Shown here piece after piece: positions 44,281 to 54,849 of a stretch of 64,000 bases of DNA. The DNA is from Salarias fasciatus (Eukaryota > Chordata > Actinopteri > Blenniiformes > Blenniidae). The notes below the pieces were generated by a model, which did no database searches, was not told the origin of the DNA, and saw only the letters and a program-made list of their open reading frames with translations. Position 1 is the stretch's first letter, and the number at the start of each line of letters is the position of its first letter. The position numbers and the translations under genes were made by a program. The DNA lies in the NCBI RefSeq assembly GCF_902148845.1, contig NC_043758.1, forward strand, positions 37,615,643-37,679,642. Direction: 5' to 3'.

Positions 44281-44957
44281 CAGGGGTCGGCAACCCTTGG
44301 CACACATGCCACGGGTGGGACCCCTGGCATTAACACTAGGCACATTTACATGCGCCCCATATAATGGCTTATAGGGCAGAGTGGATTGTAAAAGTGTCAT
44401 GTAAACGCCCGAGTGGATCTGTTTCACTTGGAGCAGACTGTATTTCGGAGCCGATTATACGAGGTTGTGTACACCGATTGATAATCCGCTTCGTGCCTCA
44501 TATAAATGCTGACTGACAGCGGATCGGAAAAAAACTTATTTTAATTATTTGTTCCGCGCATGCGTTCCCTCGTATGTAGTGATGTGTGACGTACGCAGTA
44601 AACAGGAAGCAGGACAGTCAAAATCAAGCAGAAGAACACGACGATGGTTGAAAAACACTTTTTTAATAAAAACTCTGAAAAGGTGAGATGGAAGCAAATC
44701 GCGCAACAGCAAGTTGTTCAAAGAGCTCCGTAGCAGAATACGAGGGAACGCCAGTGTTATGGATTAACTGTTTCCATGTTAACTAGTGACAGCGAAATTC
44801 TGTGTAAATACGTGCTGATAACAGCAGATGTTGAAGATGAAGATGTTGAAAATCTTTTTGTGTTTTGTGTTAACTTGCATTTTAGTTGATAATGGCACAC
44901 ACATTGATGAGAAAATTTTACACTGGCAATCCATGACAAAAAGGTTGCTGACCCCTG
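44281..44957 (+). mobile_element. hAT-type element with 8-bp target duplication and mini-exon
   Basis: Ends CAGGGGTCGGCAACC and, inverted, CAGGGGTCAGCAACC. The flanks CTGTAGAG (44273-44280) and CTGTTGAG (44958-44965) match at 7 of 8 bases, as expected for hAT. A second DNA element with TTTACATGC-type ends appears nested at about 44335-44770. Inside, an ATG at 44644 opens 13 codons starting MVEKHFFNKN and ending exactly at AAG then GTGAGATGG. Confidence 0.75.
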
Positions 44958-45114
44958 CTGTTGAGTCAAAAAATAAAAAATTAAACATTAATAAGCTGAA
45001 TTATGAAATACCAGACAATAGCAGCCTGGAGTTACTGTGGGTGCTGTCTTCAGTCACCAACTTGTTAAACAAACTGTCTTTTAAGACAATAATGTGCGTG
45101 AAATGTGGAAAGTC

Positions 45115-45172
45115 AACTGTTGTTGTGATACTGGGCTATACAAAAATAAAATTGATTGATTGATTGATTGAA
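45115..45172 (+). mobile_element. L2-type LINE tail
   Basis: The same GTTGTTGTGATACTGGGCTA tail with (ATTG)n as at 29465-29551, severely 5'-truncated. Confidence 0.65.
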
Positions 45173-45749
45173 AGTACATTATAATAAATAAATATAATTC
45201 TGTTTTGCGAATTACAATTACAATTTAGGACCATGTCAATGTTGTGAATGATTGCTTTTCCCTAGAAACGGAAATATAGAAGTGCCCACTGTGCGTATTT
45301 ACATATGTTTGTCAGGACCTCTGATCTGAAAAGAGCTGGATTGTGACTGACTCGCTGAAGGAGCGATGCCGATGTGAATAAATGAACTGAGGGATAGAAT
45401 GAGCTCTCCACTTATCATTAAAAGTGGAGATGAATGCAAACAGGAATGAACGGAAACCGTACAAAGTCGAGTTTGACTACGTGAGATTTGGAAGAGTGAG
45501 GAGGCGTTTCTCTAATGAAGAATCTGCAATCTGTCTTTTGTTGTCTTCTAGTGTGTGGTCTCTGAATTCCGGGAAGTTTGAAAAATTCCTGCAGTGTGTA
45601 CTGGCCCTAATGAAGGCGGTTCAGGAGCAGCTGGATAATGAGAGGTTAATGGCCGATGTTACTGTCTCTGTGAAGCAGCTACCTCAGATTTTCTAAATCT
45701 GAAGGGCCAGGTCACGGTATGCAACTGGCAGGCTGCCAATCGCCGACCG
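45173..45749. other. No supported gene
   Basis: An open frame at 45424-45696 (90 residues from an upstream ATG) has ordinary composition but no motif I recognise. I do not call it a gene. Confidence 0.4.
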
Positions 45750-46414
45750 CTGTCCTAAACCATATCTAAAATATGTGAAACCATCCCCCCCATCCGTCCT
45801 ACTCTCAGTCCAGCCTGGAATCTTCTTTTGTGGCGTCCGGTGCCCCGCGGGATCTTTTGGCTGGATACCACTCCTGGACAGAAGAGCAGAAGGTGAGTGA
45901 AAACCAGACACTTCACCACACTCTTACACCCAACACCTTCTTACATTCACTACATGCACAACAACACCTGAAAGAAATGTCAATTAAAAACAGGCTCATC
46001 CATTGCTCATTCCCTAATTTGACCTATTATGTTTGTCTTGCAGGTCCCCTTCCATCACTGCAGTTGACACACCCTGACTGGACCCACAGTCACAGCCGGA
46101 GAAACCGGAAGTGGGCTCCACTCGGCCATATTTGTTTAGTGCCCTCTAGTGGCCTGGGCCAATCAGTGCCAAAGGTGGGATGACGTGGTGTGGTGCATTC
46201 ATGGGCTGTCAGGTGACAGGGGTTACACACAGGCAAACAGTTTTCAATAAATAAATAATTTGAAAATGACGATCGAGAAAATCCATTTTTATGTGCGAAT
46301 TAGCTTTCTTTAAAAGTGCCGTGAGCATTTTAATGTGCTTTGTGAGTGGGAAGAAAGTGCTCAGCGTAAAATGCAGTGTCATGTTTCCCGTATAGGAACA
46401 GCCTGTTCGTTACA
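45750..46414 (-). mobile_element. Second, partial LTR of the 34672-35589 family
   Basis: On the minus strand it starts TGTAACGAACAGGC and follows the solo LTR in order: the AAGTGC-rich start, TATTGAAAAC with AATAAATA, the GTGTTGTTG/CACTCAC zone, and the TCCAGGAGTGGTATCCAGCC hairpin region. Only the first two thirds are present, one insertion of about 140 bp lies inside, and divergence is far greater than expected for a recent copy. An older fossil of the same family. Confidence 0.7.
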
Positions 46415-46935
46415 CACCTACTCACTTAGGGAGTCTTCCTTTTTTTTGTTTTCTTGTGAACTCGGGAACAGCTAAAGCTCAGCAGATCAAAAATCTCCAC
46501 AGAAAATGAATTGATTAGATCAGGACTGATCATAAAGCCTCCACAAATGCAGAAATCAACTAAAGTTATTCAAATTAGGGTTCACCAGAAGATGTGATGC
46601 TGCTTATTAATACAAGTGTTGGATGGTTTAAAGTACATGCTTTCACATTTGTGTCTTTTACACAGAAATATCTTTTATTCAAGATAAGTAGTGTTTTGAT
46701 CTTATCAGCAAACTTTTATGGACATCAATTGCCTGTAGTTTTTTTTATAAAGTGCTTTTGTAGTTGAATGAGGTCAAAATAAAATAAGATCAAAGATCAA
46801 AATAATCCTTATCATGTGTCAGATGTGATTAGATCAAACTTTATTACCATTGCAAAATGCAATTAATCAGAATTGCTGTATCTTAATAGGTCTTAATACA
46901 TAAGGCACGAGATGGGAAATACCTCATATCTTCTC
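46415..46935. other. No gene recognised
   Basis: AT-rich DNA left of the LINE; nothing identified. Confidence 0.5.
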
Positions 46936-46939
46936 CTGT

Positions 46940-49900
46940 AGCAATTTCTTTTCTTGCCCATTTGGTGAATGGCGGCGCGTGCACACGCAGCGGCTCCTCT
47001 CTGTCCCGACCAAACGGTGTTTCCGTGTTTTTTGTGCGTCCCAAGGAGAACTTACTCCCGCAAGCTTCTGCTCGACATCCGCAGAATCATATTCAGAAAT
47101 ACATTCACGCCAGAGATTTCAGCGGACGTGGAAAAGCTCCGCTCCTACGGTCTGCTCCGGAGTCCCGCTCAACCCCGACCCCCGCCCCTGCGGTGAGCCC
47201 ACAGTGGAGGCGCCACAAGCGGAACAGGAGGAAGCAGAAGAGGGGTAAGCGCGGAGGTATCCGAGCTAGGCTAGCTGCTAGCCCTCATCATCCGGCTATC
47301 CCCACCATCATCCTGGCTAACGTGCGCTCGCTGGATAACAAACTGGATTACATCCGCCTTCTTCAGACATCTGTAAAGACTGTGAGTGAGTGCTGTGTCC
47401 TTGTCTTCGTGGAAACATGGCTCAATGACAGCGTCCCGGACTGTGCTATCCAGCTAGAGCGGCTAACATGCTACCGGGCTGACAGAGCGCTCGTCGAGGG
47501 GGGGAAGACTCGTGGCGGGGGACTCTGTGTTTACATCAGTGACGCCTGGTGCCGTGACGCCGTTGTAGTCTGTAAATACTGCTCACCACTGGTGGAGTTT
47601 ATGATCATCAAGTGCCGCCCATTCTTCCTGCCAAGAGAAATTACAGCTGTTTTACTGGCAGCAATATACATCCCCCCTGGCTCCACCAACAACAGGAGTG
47701 GGGCACTGAATGAACTATCAGCACATCAGTGAGCAGCAGACAGCCCATCCTGACGCCTTCCTCATCCTTGCTGGGGATTTCAACCACGCTAACCCAAAGA
47801 GCGTGTTTCCACAACTCCATGGACATATTAACTTTCCCACAAGAGGTGCTAATTTCCTGGACAATGTTTTCACTACACACAGTGGTGCCTACAAAGCCAC
47901 CCCCCTCCCCCACCTCGGGGCTTCAGACCACACTACTGTTATGCTCCTGCCAGCATACAGGCCACTGGTTAAAATCACCAGACCAGCGAAGAAGACAATC
48001 CGTGTGTGGCCAGAGGGGTCGTCAGCGGCACTCCAGGACTGCTTCTCCACCACTGACTGGAGTGTGTTCAGACAGGCGGCCACCTTCAATGACACCATAG
48101 ACCTCCAGGAGTACACAGAGACCGTCACTGCTTACATGAGGAAATGCATGGACGACGTCACGGTCTCCAGAACCATCTCCACTCACGCCAACCAGAAACC
48201 ATGGCTGACAGGGGAAGCCCACAGACTCCTGAGGGCTCGGAATGCTGCCTTCAGAGCTGGGGATGAAGCAGGCCTAAGGACAGCCAGGGCTAACCTGTTA
48301 CGAGGTATCAGAGTGGCCAAGAGACAGTACTCCAGGAGGATCGCAGATCGTTTCACTGACAGCAGAGACACCAGGAACCTGTGGCGAGGGATCCAGACCA
48401 TCACGGATTATAAGCCCGCTCCACAGACCTGTGACAACTCCACCTCTCTGCTGAATCAACTGAAGGACTTCTTTGCTCGCTTTGAGGCCGACAACAACAC
48501 CCCAGCACAGAAAGCCCCACCTCCTCCTGACGACCAGGTGCTGATACTGTCCCCGGACAGCGTGAGGAGATTCCTCAAAGGGACCAATGTACGGAAAGCC
48601 CCAGGTCCTGACAATATTCCTGGTCATATCCTGAGAGACTGTGCTGAGGAGCTCACTGATGTTTTCACTGACATCTTTAACATCTCGTTGAGCCAGGCTG
48701 TTGTCCCCACATGCCTCAAAGCCACCACCATCATCCCGGTTCCTAAGAAGCCGTCTCCCTTGCACTACAATGACTATCGCCCGGTCGCACTCACCCCCAT
48801 CCTTATGAAGTGCTTTGAGCGGCTCGTCATGCAGCACATCAAGTCTGCCCTCCCATCCACCCTGGATCCCTACCAGTTTGCTTATCGGTCCAACCGCTCG
48901 ACCGATGACGCCATCGCCACTGCTCTCCACTCAGCCCTGACCCACCTGGAGACCAAGAACTCATACGTCAGAATGCTGTTCATTGACTTCAGCTCAGCAT
49001 TCAACACAATCATCCCCCAGCAGCTCATCTACAAGCTGGACCGGCTGGGACTCAGCACCACCTTGTGCAACTGGTTGCTGGACTTTCTGACAGGGAGACC
49101 ACAGGCAGTTCGGGTTGGCAGCAACACCTCCGGCACCATCATTTTGAACACGGGGGCCCCCCAGGGATGTGTGCTGAGCCCCCTCCTCTTCACTCTGCTG
49201 ACCCATGACTGCACACCCTCATCCAGCTCAAACCTCTTCATCAAGTTTGCTGATGACACGACCGTGGTGGGTCTCATCAACAATGACGATGAGACAACCT
49301 ACCGGAGTGAGGTGAGCCACCTGGCCACGTGGTGTCAGGACAACAATCTCCACCTGAACGTGGAGAAGATGAAGGAGATTGTTGTGGACTTCAGGAGAGA
49401 GCATTCCCAGCATGCTCCACTAACCATCAACGGTGCTGCTGTGGAGAGAGTGAGCAGCACCAAGTTTCTGGGTGTGCACATCTCTGAGGATCTTTCCTGG
49501 AACATCAACACCACATCACTGGCTAAAACAGCTCAACGGCGGCTCTACTTCCTCCGCAGACTGAGAAGAGCGAGAGCCCCGACCCCCATCATGACCACCT
49601 TCTACAGAGGCACTGTAGAGAGCATCCTGACCAGCTGCATCACGGTGTGGTATAGCGCCTGCACCGTGTCCTGCTGCAAGACCCTGCAGCGCATTGTGAG
49701 AGCAGCCGAGAAGATCATTGGTGTCTCTCTCCCCTCCCTCTCCTCTATTTACCACACCCGCCTCACCCGCACAGCCACCAGGATCGCAGGTGACCCCACT
49801 CACCCTGCCGACAGCCTCTTCAGCCTGCTGCCGTCAGCTAGGAGACTGCGGAGCCTCCGGGCCAGAACCAGCAGACTCAAGGACAGCTTTTTCCACCAGG

Positions 49901-50125
49901 CAGTCAGGAAGCTAAACTCCCTCCCTGCTCTGCCCCCACTCCCTGTCTCTGCCCCCCGCCACTGACCTCAGGCCTGAACTTTTCTGTGTTTTACTGTGTT
50001 ATTAGTAAATTATTTTATTTATTTGTTTTGTTGCACCGTGGGTCCGAGAGGACTGTAATATCATTTGTGCTGTATGTGTTTATGTATGGCATATTTGACA
50101 AATAAACTGACTTTGACTTTGAAAT
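46940..50125 (+). mobile_element. Nearly complete LINE, jockey superfamily (CR1/L2 group)
   Basis: A GC-rich 5' part with ATGGCGGCG at 46969, an endonuclease-reverse transcriptase region, and a 3' tail ending TTGACAAATAAACTGACTTT with TTGACTTTGA repeats. The length of about 3.2 kb and long open frames make it among the youngest LINEs of the window. A diverged fragment of the same group lies at 9640-9950. Confidence 0.85.
46969..49965 (+). pseudogene. LINE endonuclease-reverse transcriptase, two frameshifts
   Basis: Three frames are used in turn. 46969-47196 gives MAARAHAAAPLCPDQTVFPC. The frame closed at 47732 gives the endonuclease start (ILANVRSLDNKLDYIRLLQT, then VETWLNDSVP and LAAIYIPPGS). 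47710-49965 (751 residues) gives [14 protein letters not shown] and [10 protein letters not shown] of the endonuclease, then the reverse transcriptase: [49 protein letters not shown] and [12 protein letters not shown] with the catalytic FADD, then [12 protein letters not shown] and a C-terminal domain. Frame changes fall near 47190 and 47710. Catalytic residues are present. Confidence 0.85.
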
Positions 50126-50394
50126 AGGAGAATGAGGAAATGTGCATAGTGCTTACAATCTTAACCTCTCACTGTGTCTGTCACTCCCTTTTGGAAGCCT
50201 GTTATGCTTTCTGAGTGAGTGAAGATCCCAGTGCCGTGATCATCTGAGTCAGTCCATCAAGTCTCATTCTTTCTCACCGTTCTCTGCCTGTGCCCTTTTA
50301 CTTTTTAAAGGTTATATAGTCAAGTACTTAGTGTGGAAATACCAATCAGTCATATTCTGCCATTAATATATTTTAAGATTTAACTCATGTCTGT
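50126..50394. other. No gene recognised
   Basis: Short intergenic stretch between the LINE and the duplicated receptor flank. Confidence 0.5.
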
Positions 50395-50958
50395 TCCACT
50401 GTCGTATTTTTCAGGATCCTGGCCTACTGCTGTGATCATTACGTTTAGTCCATCAAGTGTCTTTATGTCTCCCTTCAGTTTGTATAGGTTATACATTTGA
50501 AAAAATATTCTGTGCTTCTGTGAAATTTATTGTTTTTTAAATAAGCTGTCTATGGAAATATTGCACATTGACAGACAAATCTGTCATTTGTTGATTTTGA
50601 TATTGATCGATGATCACCTTTCACCTCCATCCTAATTTCAGGATCCCATCATACGTTGTAAGTTGTTCAGCAGGTTAACAAGGCCCAGCAGTCTTTTGGT
50701 TTTAGAATAGTACTACAATAATGGGACATGGAGGAGGGTGTAGGTTTAAGTTTATTACACAAATACATAAATACATATACACCAACCAGACAGTTCACAA
50801 GCACTGTCACAATTTCTTTTTTTTTTTTCTTTTTTTTTTTTAATTCATAGGCTTCAACATCTTTCCATCAATACTACGGCTTGACATGCCCGGGGCGATT
50901 ATTTGTCAAAAAATATTGGGTGGCTGTATAAACATTTAAAATTTTCCAATACTAGAAA
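50395..50958. repeat. OR-D 3' flank, shared with OR-C
   Basis: 50395-50460 matches 28580-28640, and 50680-50958 matches 33205-33439. A poly(T) stretch lies at about 50817-50840. In OR-C the same flank is split by the 4.4-kb G-rich repeat. Confidence 0.75.
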
Positions 50959-51882
50959 TCACAATTTGTTCTTTAAGAGGCCACAGAGAATGTAATATTT
51001 GAGAGCAAGGAAAAACTTGTCATCCCTCACACCATAAATGAGAGGACTCAGACACCTAGGAGCAAGGATGAACATTATGTAGTTAAAGTATCTGAAATTG
51101 GTATATAACTTAATATTTGTTTGAAGGACAGCAGCTTCTACCATTGGACAGAACAGCTGGATGAGACACAGCAGCAGCTGGAAACCATGAAGAAGAACAG
51201 TCCTGAGACCTTTCCTGGACGACGTTCTGTTCTCTCCTGATGCTGCTTTGGCCACTTTTGTGATATGAATATAAGAGAAAGCTATTATTACAAACATGAC
51301 CAGGAAGTAAAACTGGTTCACCGCTGACCTCATGTGACCCTGCCATTCATGCACAATGAAAATCTCTGCCGCACAGAATCGAATGTACTTGTTGAAGTTG
51401 GAAGAAACAGACACAAAGAAAACCAGCATAATCAGAATGCAGGGAATGACACCGAGGCCGTAAATGATGAGGAAGACCTGCAGGGTGCTGCGGGTGGAGC
51501 ACAGCTCCGCGTGACGCAGCGGCATGCAGATGGCCACATATCGCTCCAGTGTCATTGCTGTGAGAGTGAGAGGCGTGAGATGATTACAAACAGATGTCAA
51601 AATGAACATGACAAGACATGAAAAGATGTGAACAGGATTGCCAATGAAACTAAAAATCAGCAACAGATTAGTGGTGAATAAAGTGACACAATCAGACATC
51701 AATGCATGTGCAAATAAGATGTAGCGCATGGTTGTGTAGAAAACATCCTTCATGAAAAAGGTCACAATCAGCATGATGTTGATGGAAAGGAAAACAACCA
51801 CCAGAACCTGAACTAGAATCACCCGCTCATCAGTCCTCCGTCTTGATGTACTACCATCTGGAGATGAGCTGTTATTGGCCAT
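50959..51882 (-). CDS. Teleost odorant receptor OR-D (OR131-2-like)
   Basis: A 307-residue one-exon seven-transmembrane odorant receptor, intact, with the same landmarks as OR-B: MANNSS, ERY at 113-115, the loop-2 cysteine in YIRFCAAEIF, and SPLIYG in TM7 followed by a short tail ending LKNKL. It is nearly identical to OR-B and OR-C outside a central patch. Differences cluster at residues about 81-101 (GNPVHIFSCLVMFILTSVCN against GKPVHLWSCVTMFILTTVCN in OR-B) and 142-178. OR-B to OR-D are best seen as young tandem duplicates under relaxed or diversifying selection in the binding region, perhaps with gene conversion elsewhere. Confidence 0.95.
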   Translation of the reverse strand: MANNSSSPDGSTSRRRTDERVILVQVLVVVFLSINIMLIVTFFMKDVFYTTMRYILFAHALMSDCVTLFTTNLLLIFSFIGNPVHIFSCLVMFILTSVCNHLTPLTLTAMTLERYVAICMPLRHAELCSTRSTLQVFLIIYGLGVIPCILIMLVFFVSVSSNFNKYIRFCAAEIFIVHEWQGHMRSAVNQFYFLVMFVIIAFSYIHITKVAKAASGENRTSSRKGLRTVLLHGFQLLLCLIQLFCPMVEAAVLQTNIKLYTNFRYFNYIMFILAPRCLSPLIYGVRDDKFFLALKYYILCGLLKNKL

Positions 51883-52391
51883 AAATGTCTAATGTTATGA
51901 GGCTGTGGAGACAAAACCAACATCCAGAAATCATCAAGACAGTGAATACAGAGGAGAGAAAGCAGCTGCAGATTAGATGAGTGAAACTCATTCACCAAAA
52001 CAAACCCTCCCTGCACTGATCAGTCACCAAGAGTCACAGCAGAGACAAACTCTTTCTGCTGCCCTCCCTCTCCACTCACACTTTAAACATGCATGTTGGA
52101 CCAAGTAGGAACAACATCCTGTCATCAGGACGCTGTCGTCAACAACAGTGCTGTCATGACTACGTATAGTGACTGCTGTTTGTCCAAACTTTCATATACG
52201 GTGTGCTGTGAAAGTTCCTGACTGATGAGAAAAGTTTGACTTTTTTCACCAGTTTTAGCAACTTTGGAAAAAAAATTTTGAAATTGCATTTTGCCACATT
52301 TGAAAGAACCTTGCATTATTGAGATGAGAAGCAGAGCTGAGTATGAATTTTGACCTGTTTGATGTTATTCAACAGACATTTTTCCAGTTTC
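51883..52391 (-). promoter_or_regulatory. OR-D 5' flank with likely splice acceptor
   Basis: The full-length version of the shared flank, with the TTTTGTCTCCACAG acceptor about 20 bases before the ATG (near 51903). It preserves the empty site (CGGTGTGCTGTG near 52200) of the LTR found in the OR-C copy. Confidence 0.6.
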
Positions 52392-52505
52392 CAGTAAAAC
52401 CTTGTCCTGACAACAGAGCAGACCTGTTTGTCAAATCTAAGCTTGCTGTCAAACATAATGCCAAGGTTTTTAACAAATGATTTGAAAAAGGATTTCGAGT
52501 AGACT
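52392..52505 (-). mobile_element. L2-type LINE fragment
   Basis: The minus strand encodes VKNLGIMFDSKLRFDKQVCS, matching VKNLGVIFDSELNF of the L2 element at 23.9 kb. It begins exactly where the duplicated OR-D flank ends. Confidence 0.7.
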
Positions 52506-53873
52506 GCGTCCCATGTGGTGTCCTTTGCAGAGTACAGAGTCTGGGGAACCTGGTAAAGGGCCGCCTTGAGCGAGGTAGGAGTGTGGTCGGCATGGCTGGC
52601 AGTAAGTCCGACCTGTTCCCGGTGCATGTTGGACTCCGGCAGGGCTGCCCTTTGTGCCGGTTCTGTTCTTAATTTATGGACAGAATTCTAGGTGCAGCCA
52701 GTGGCCGGAGGAGGTCTGGTTTGGGGACCACAGGATTTCATCTTTGCTTTTTGCAGATGATGTTGTCCTGATGGCTTCATTGAACCTGGACCATCATGCA
52801 CTGGGGTGGTTTACAGCTGAGTGTGAAGCGACGAGGATGAGGATCAGTACCTCCAAATCTGAGGCCATGGTCCTCGACTGGAAGAAGGTGGTCTGCCATC
52901 TCCAGGTCGGCAGAGAGACCTTGCTCCAAATGGAGGAGTTTAAGTATTTTCGGGTTTTGCTCACAAGTGGAGGAAGAATGGAACGTGAGATTGACAGGTG
53001 GATCGGTGCAGCGTCTGCAGTGATGTGGTCATTGAATCGGTCTGTTGTGGTGAAGAGGGAGCTGAGCCGAAAAGCAAAGCTCTCAATTTACCGGTCAGTC
53101 TTTTCTCCTACCCTCACTTATGGTCATGAGTTTTGGATCAGGACCAAAAACACAAGATCCCGAAAACAAGCGACTGAAATGAGCTTCCTCCATAGGGTGG
53201 CTTGGCACTCCCTTAGGGATAGGGTGAGGACCTCATTCACCAGGGAAGAGCTCGGAGTAGAGCCGATAATCCTCCCTATCCAGAGGAGCCAGCTGAGGTG
53301 GCTCGGGCATCTGTTTAGGATGCCTCCTGGACGCCTCCCAAGGGAGGAGTTGTGTCCCACCGAGAGGAGACCCAGGGGATTGGGAAGACCCAGGACACGC
53401 TGGAGAGACTATGTCTCGCGGCTGGCCTGGGAATGCCTTGGGATCCTCCCAGAGGAGGTAGAGCCAGGTTCCTCAATTAGCGGACCATGGTCCACGACCA
53501 GACCGCGTCACACCTCGCTGCGGACCCAGGGCAAATGTATTAAAAAAAAAAAAAAGAAAAAAAATCTTTCTTTAAACGCTCCGTGTTCTGTGTGAGCACC
53601 GTTCTGCGGTCGTCGCACTGACTGCTCGGCACTGCTCGGCACTGCCGGGCATTCTTCGGTATCGCTGCCCCCCGCCCCACCCGCTCCCACAGGGCGCTGC
53701 AGCCCGGACCCTGCTTGTATATAAAAAACAAATGTGGACCTTCAAGCTTTGTATTTGAGGACCCCTGAGCTAGAGGAAGAGTCTGGGAATAGGGAAGTCT
53801 GGGCATCCCTGCTGAGACTGCTGCCCCCGCGACCCAGTCCTGGATAAGTGGTAGAAAATGGATGGATGGGTGT
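52506..53873 (+). mobile_element. Rex3 (RTE) LINE, 3' half, with a nested insertion
   Basis: The frame at 52654-53595 carries LLFADDVVLMASLNLDHHAL (reverse transcriptase box FADD), ISTSKSEAMVLDWKKVVCHL, EREIDRWIGAASAVMW, KRELSRKAKLSIYRSVFSPT and PRTRWRDYVSRLAWECLGI, the Rex3 C-terminus. The 3' end resumes at about 53767 with AGGAAGTCTGGG-like sequence, TGCTGCCCCCGCGACCC and the tail GAAAATGGATGGATGG. About 290 bp of foreign, A-tract-bearing DNA (53478-53766) sits between. It is 5'-truncated. Confidence 0.85.
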
Positions 53874-54001
53874 ATGTACAGTATATCTATCAGAATCGGG
53901 TTTATTACGGGGCTTGAAGCAGGAAAAGATCGCATGCCTGAACATTTTTTGCGAGCGGGGGGGGGGGTCATGAAAACTGTTTAAACTGACTTATCCTTTA
54001 A

Positions 54002-54684
54002 AGGGGCTGTATCATGCAAAATTCACCTTATGGGCTGTATCATGCAAAATTCACCTTATGTATGTTTTAACCTTGTTATATAGTTATGTACTCACCAAAA
54101 ACACCCCCAAAGCGTTTTTTTCCTTCGTGCCTGTGCGTTTGAGCTTTGCTCGCGTTTCTGCTGCTCAGAGAGGCAGCCCCTCCTGTACCCGTGAAAACGC
54201 TCTGTTTCCCACATTGACATCACACGGTGAAGATGGCTCCCCTGAGCCCCCCTCCTGCAGGCCCTCGGAAATCAGTGTTGCTGCTTTTTGTAACTCCGAT
54301 TACGGAGATAAACTTTAACCATCGTCTGAAAGCAGCAGCCAAGCAAGAGCAAGAGTCTGAAGGGTCTGCTCTTGGTGAGTTTCTAACAGGAAAAGACGTT
54401 TTCGCGTGTCTTTGCGTGCAGAGAAGCTAGAGCTAAAGAGCTAAAGCTAGCCAGCGTATTTGTTTTGAAGCGCTGATTGGCTGAAGTACGCTGTCAGTCA
54501 AAGTCCACAGGGGGAGAGGCGGGATTTTCAGTGAAACAGAGCGTTTTCTCTTCCGGGTTTCAGAATTAGCCCCAGAAAATCTTTTATTTCACACAAAATG
54601 ACTTTTCCTTAGCACCAAAAATAAACTATTACCATGTTAATGCCATTTCTAGAGTTTGGACTAGCTGAAAAAGCATGAGCCCCT
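54002..54684 (+). mobile_element. TTAA-bounded MITE, AGGGGCTGTATCATGC family, copy 2
   Basis: Inverted ends AGGGGCTGTATCATGC / AGGGGCTCATGC, with TTAA at 53998-54001 and 54685-54688. It is in opposite orientation to the copy at 27641-28291. A 28-bp tandem duplication lies at the left end (54004-54031 and 54032-54059). An ATG at 54233 (GAAGATGGCTCC, near-ideal Kozak context) opens MAPLSPPPAGPRKSVLLLFV and runs 142 bases to the donor CTTG-GTGAGTTTC at 54375. Confidence 0.85.
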
Positions 54685-54849
54685 TTAAATCCCGTTGACA
54701 GCGCTGCTAGGTCTTCATCTTCCCATTCAACCCCCAGACCCACTCCAGTACTAATACAAAGTCTTCCCCAACAAGCTTGTAATACAGTTCTAAAACCACT
54801 AAATTCATTTTACAAAAACGCCATAAAAATTCATGATAAGCAAAAGTGT

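Noticed and set aside
45424-45696. 90-codon frame with ordinary composition
   Set aside because: No domain recognised and no splice or context support. I left it unannotated as a gene.
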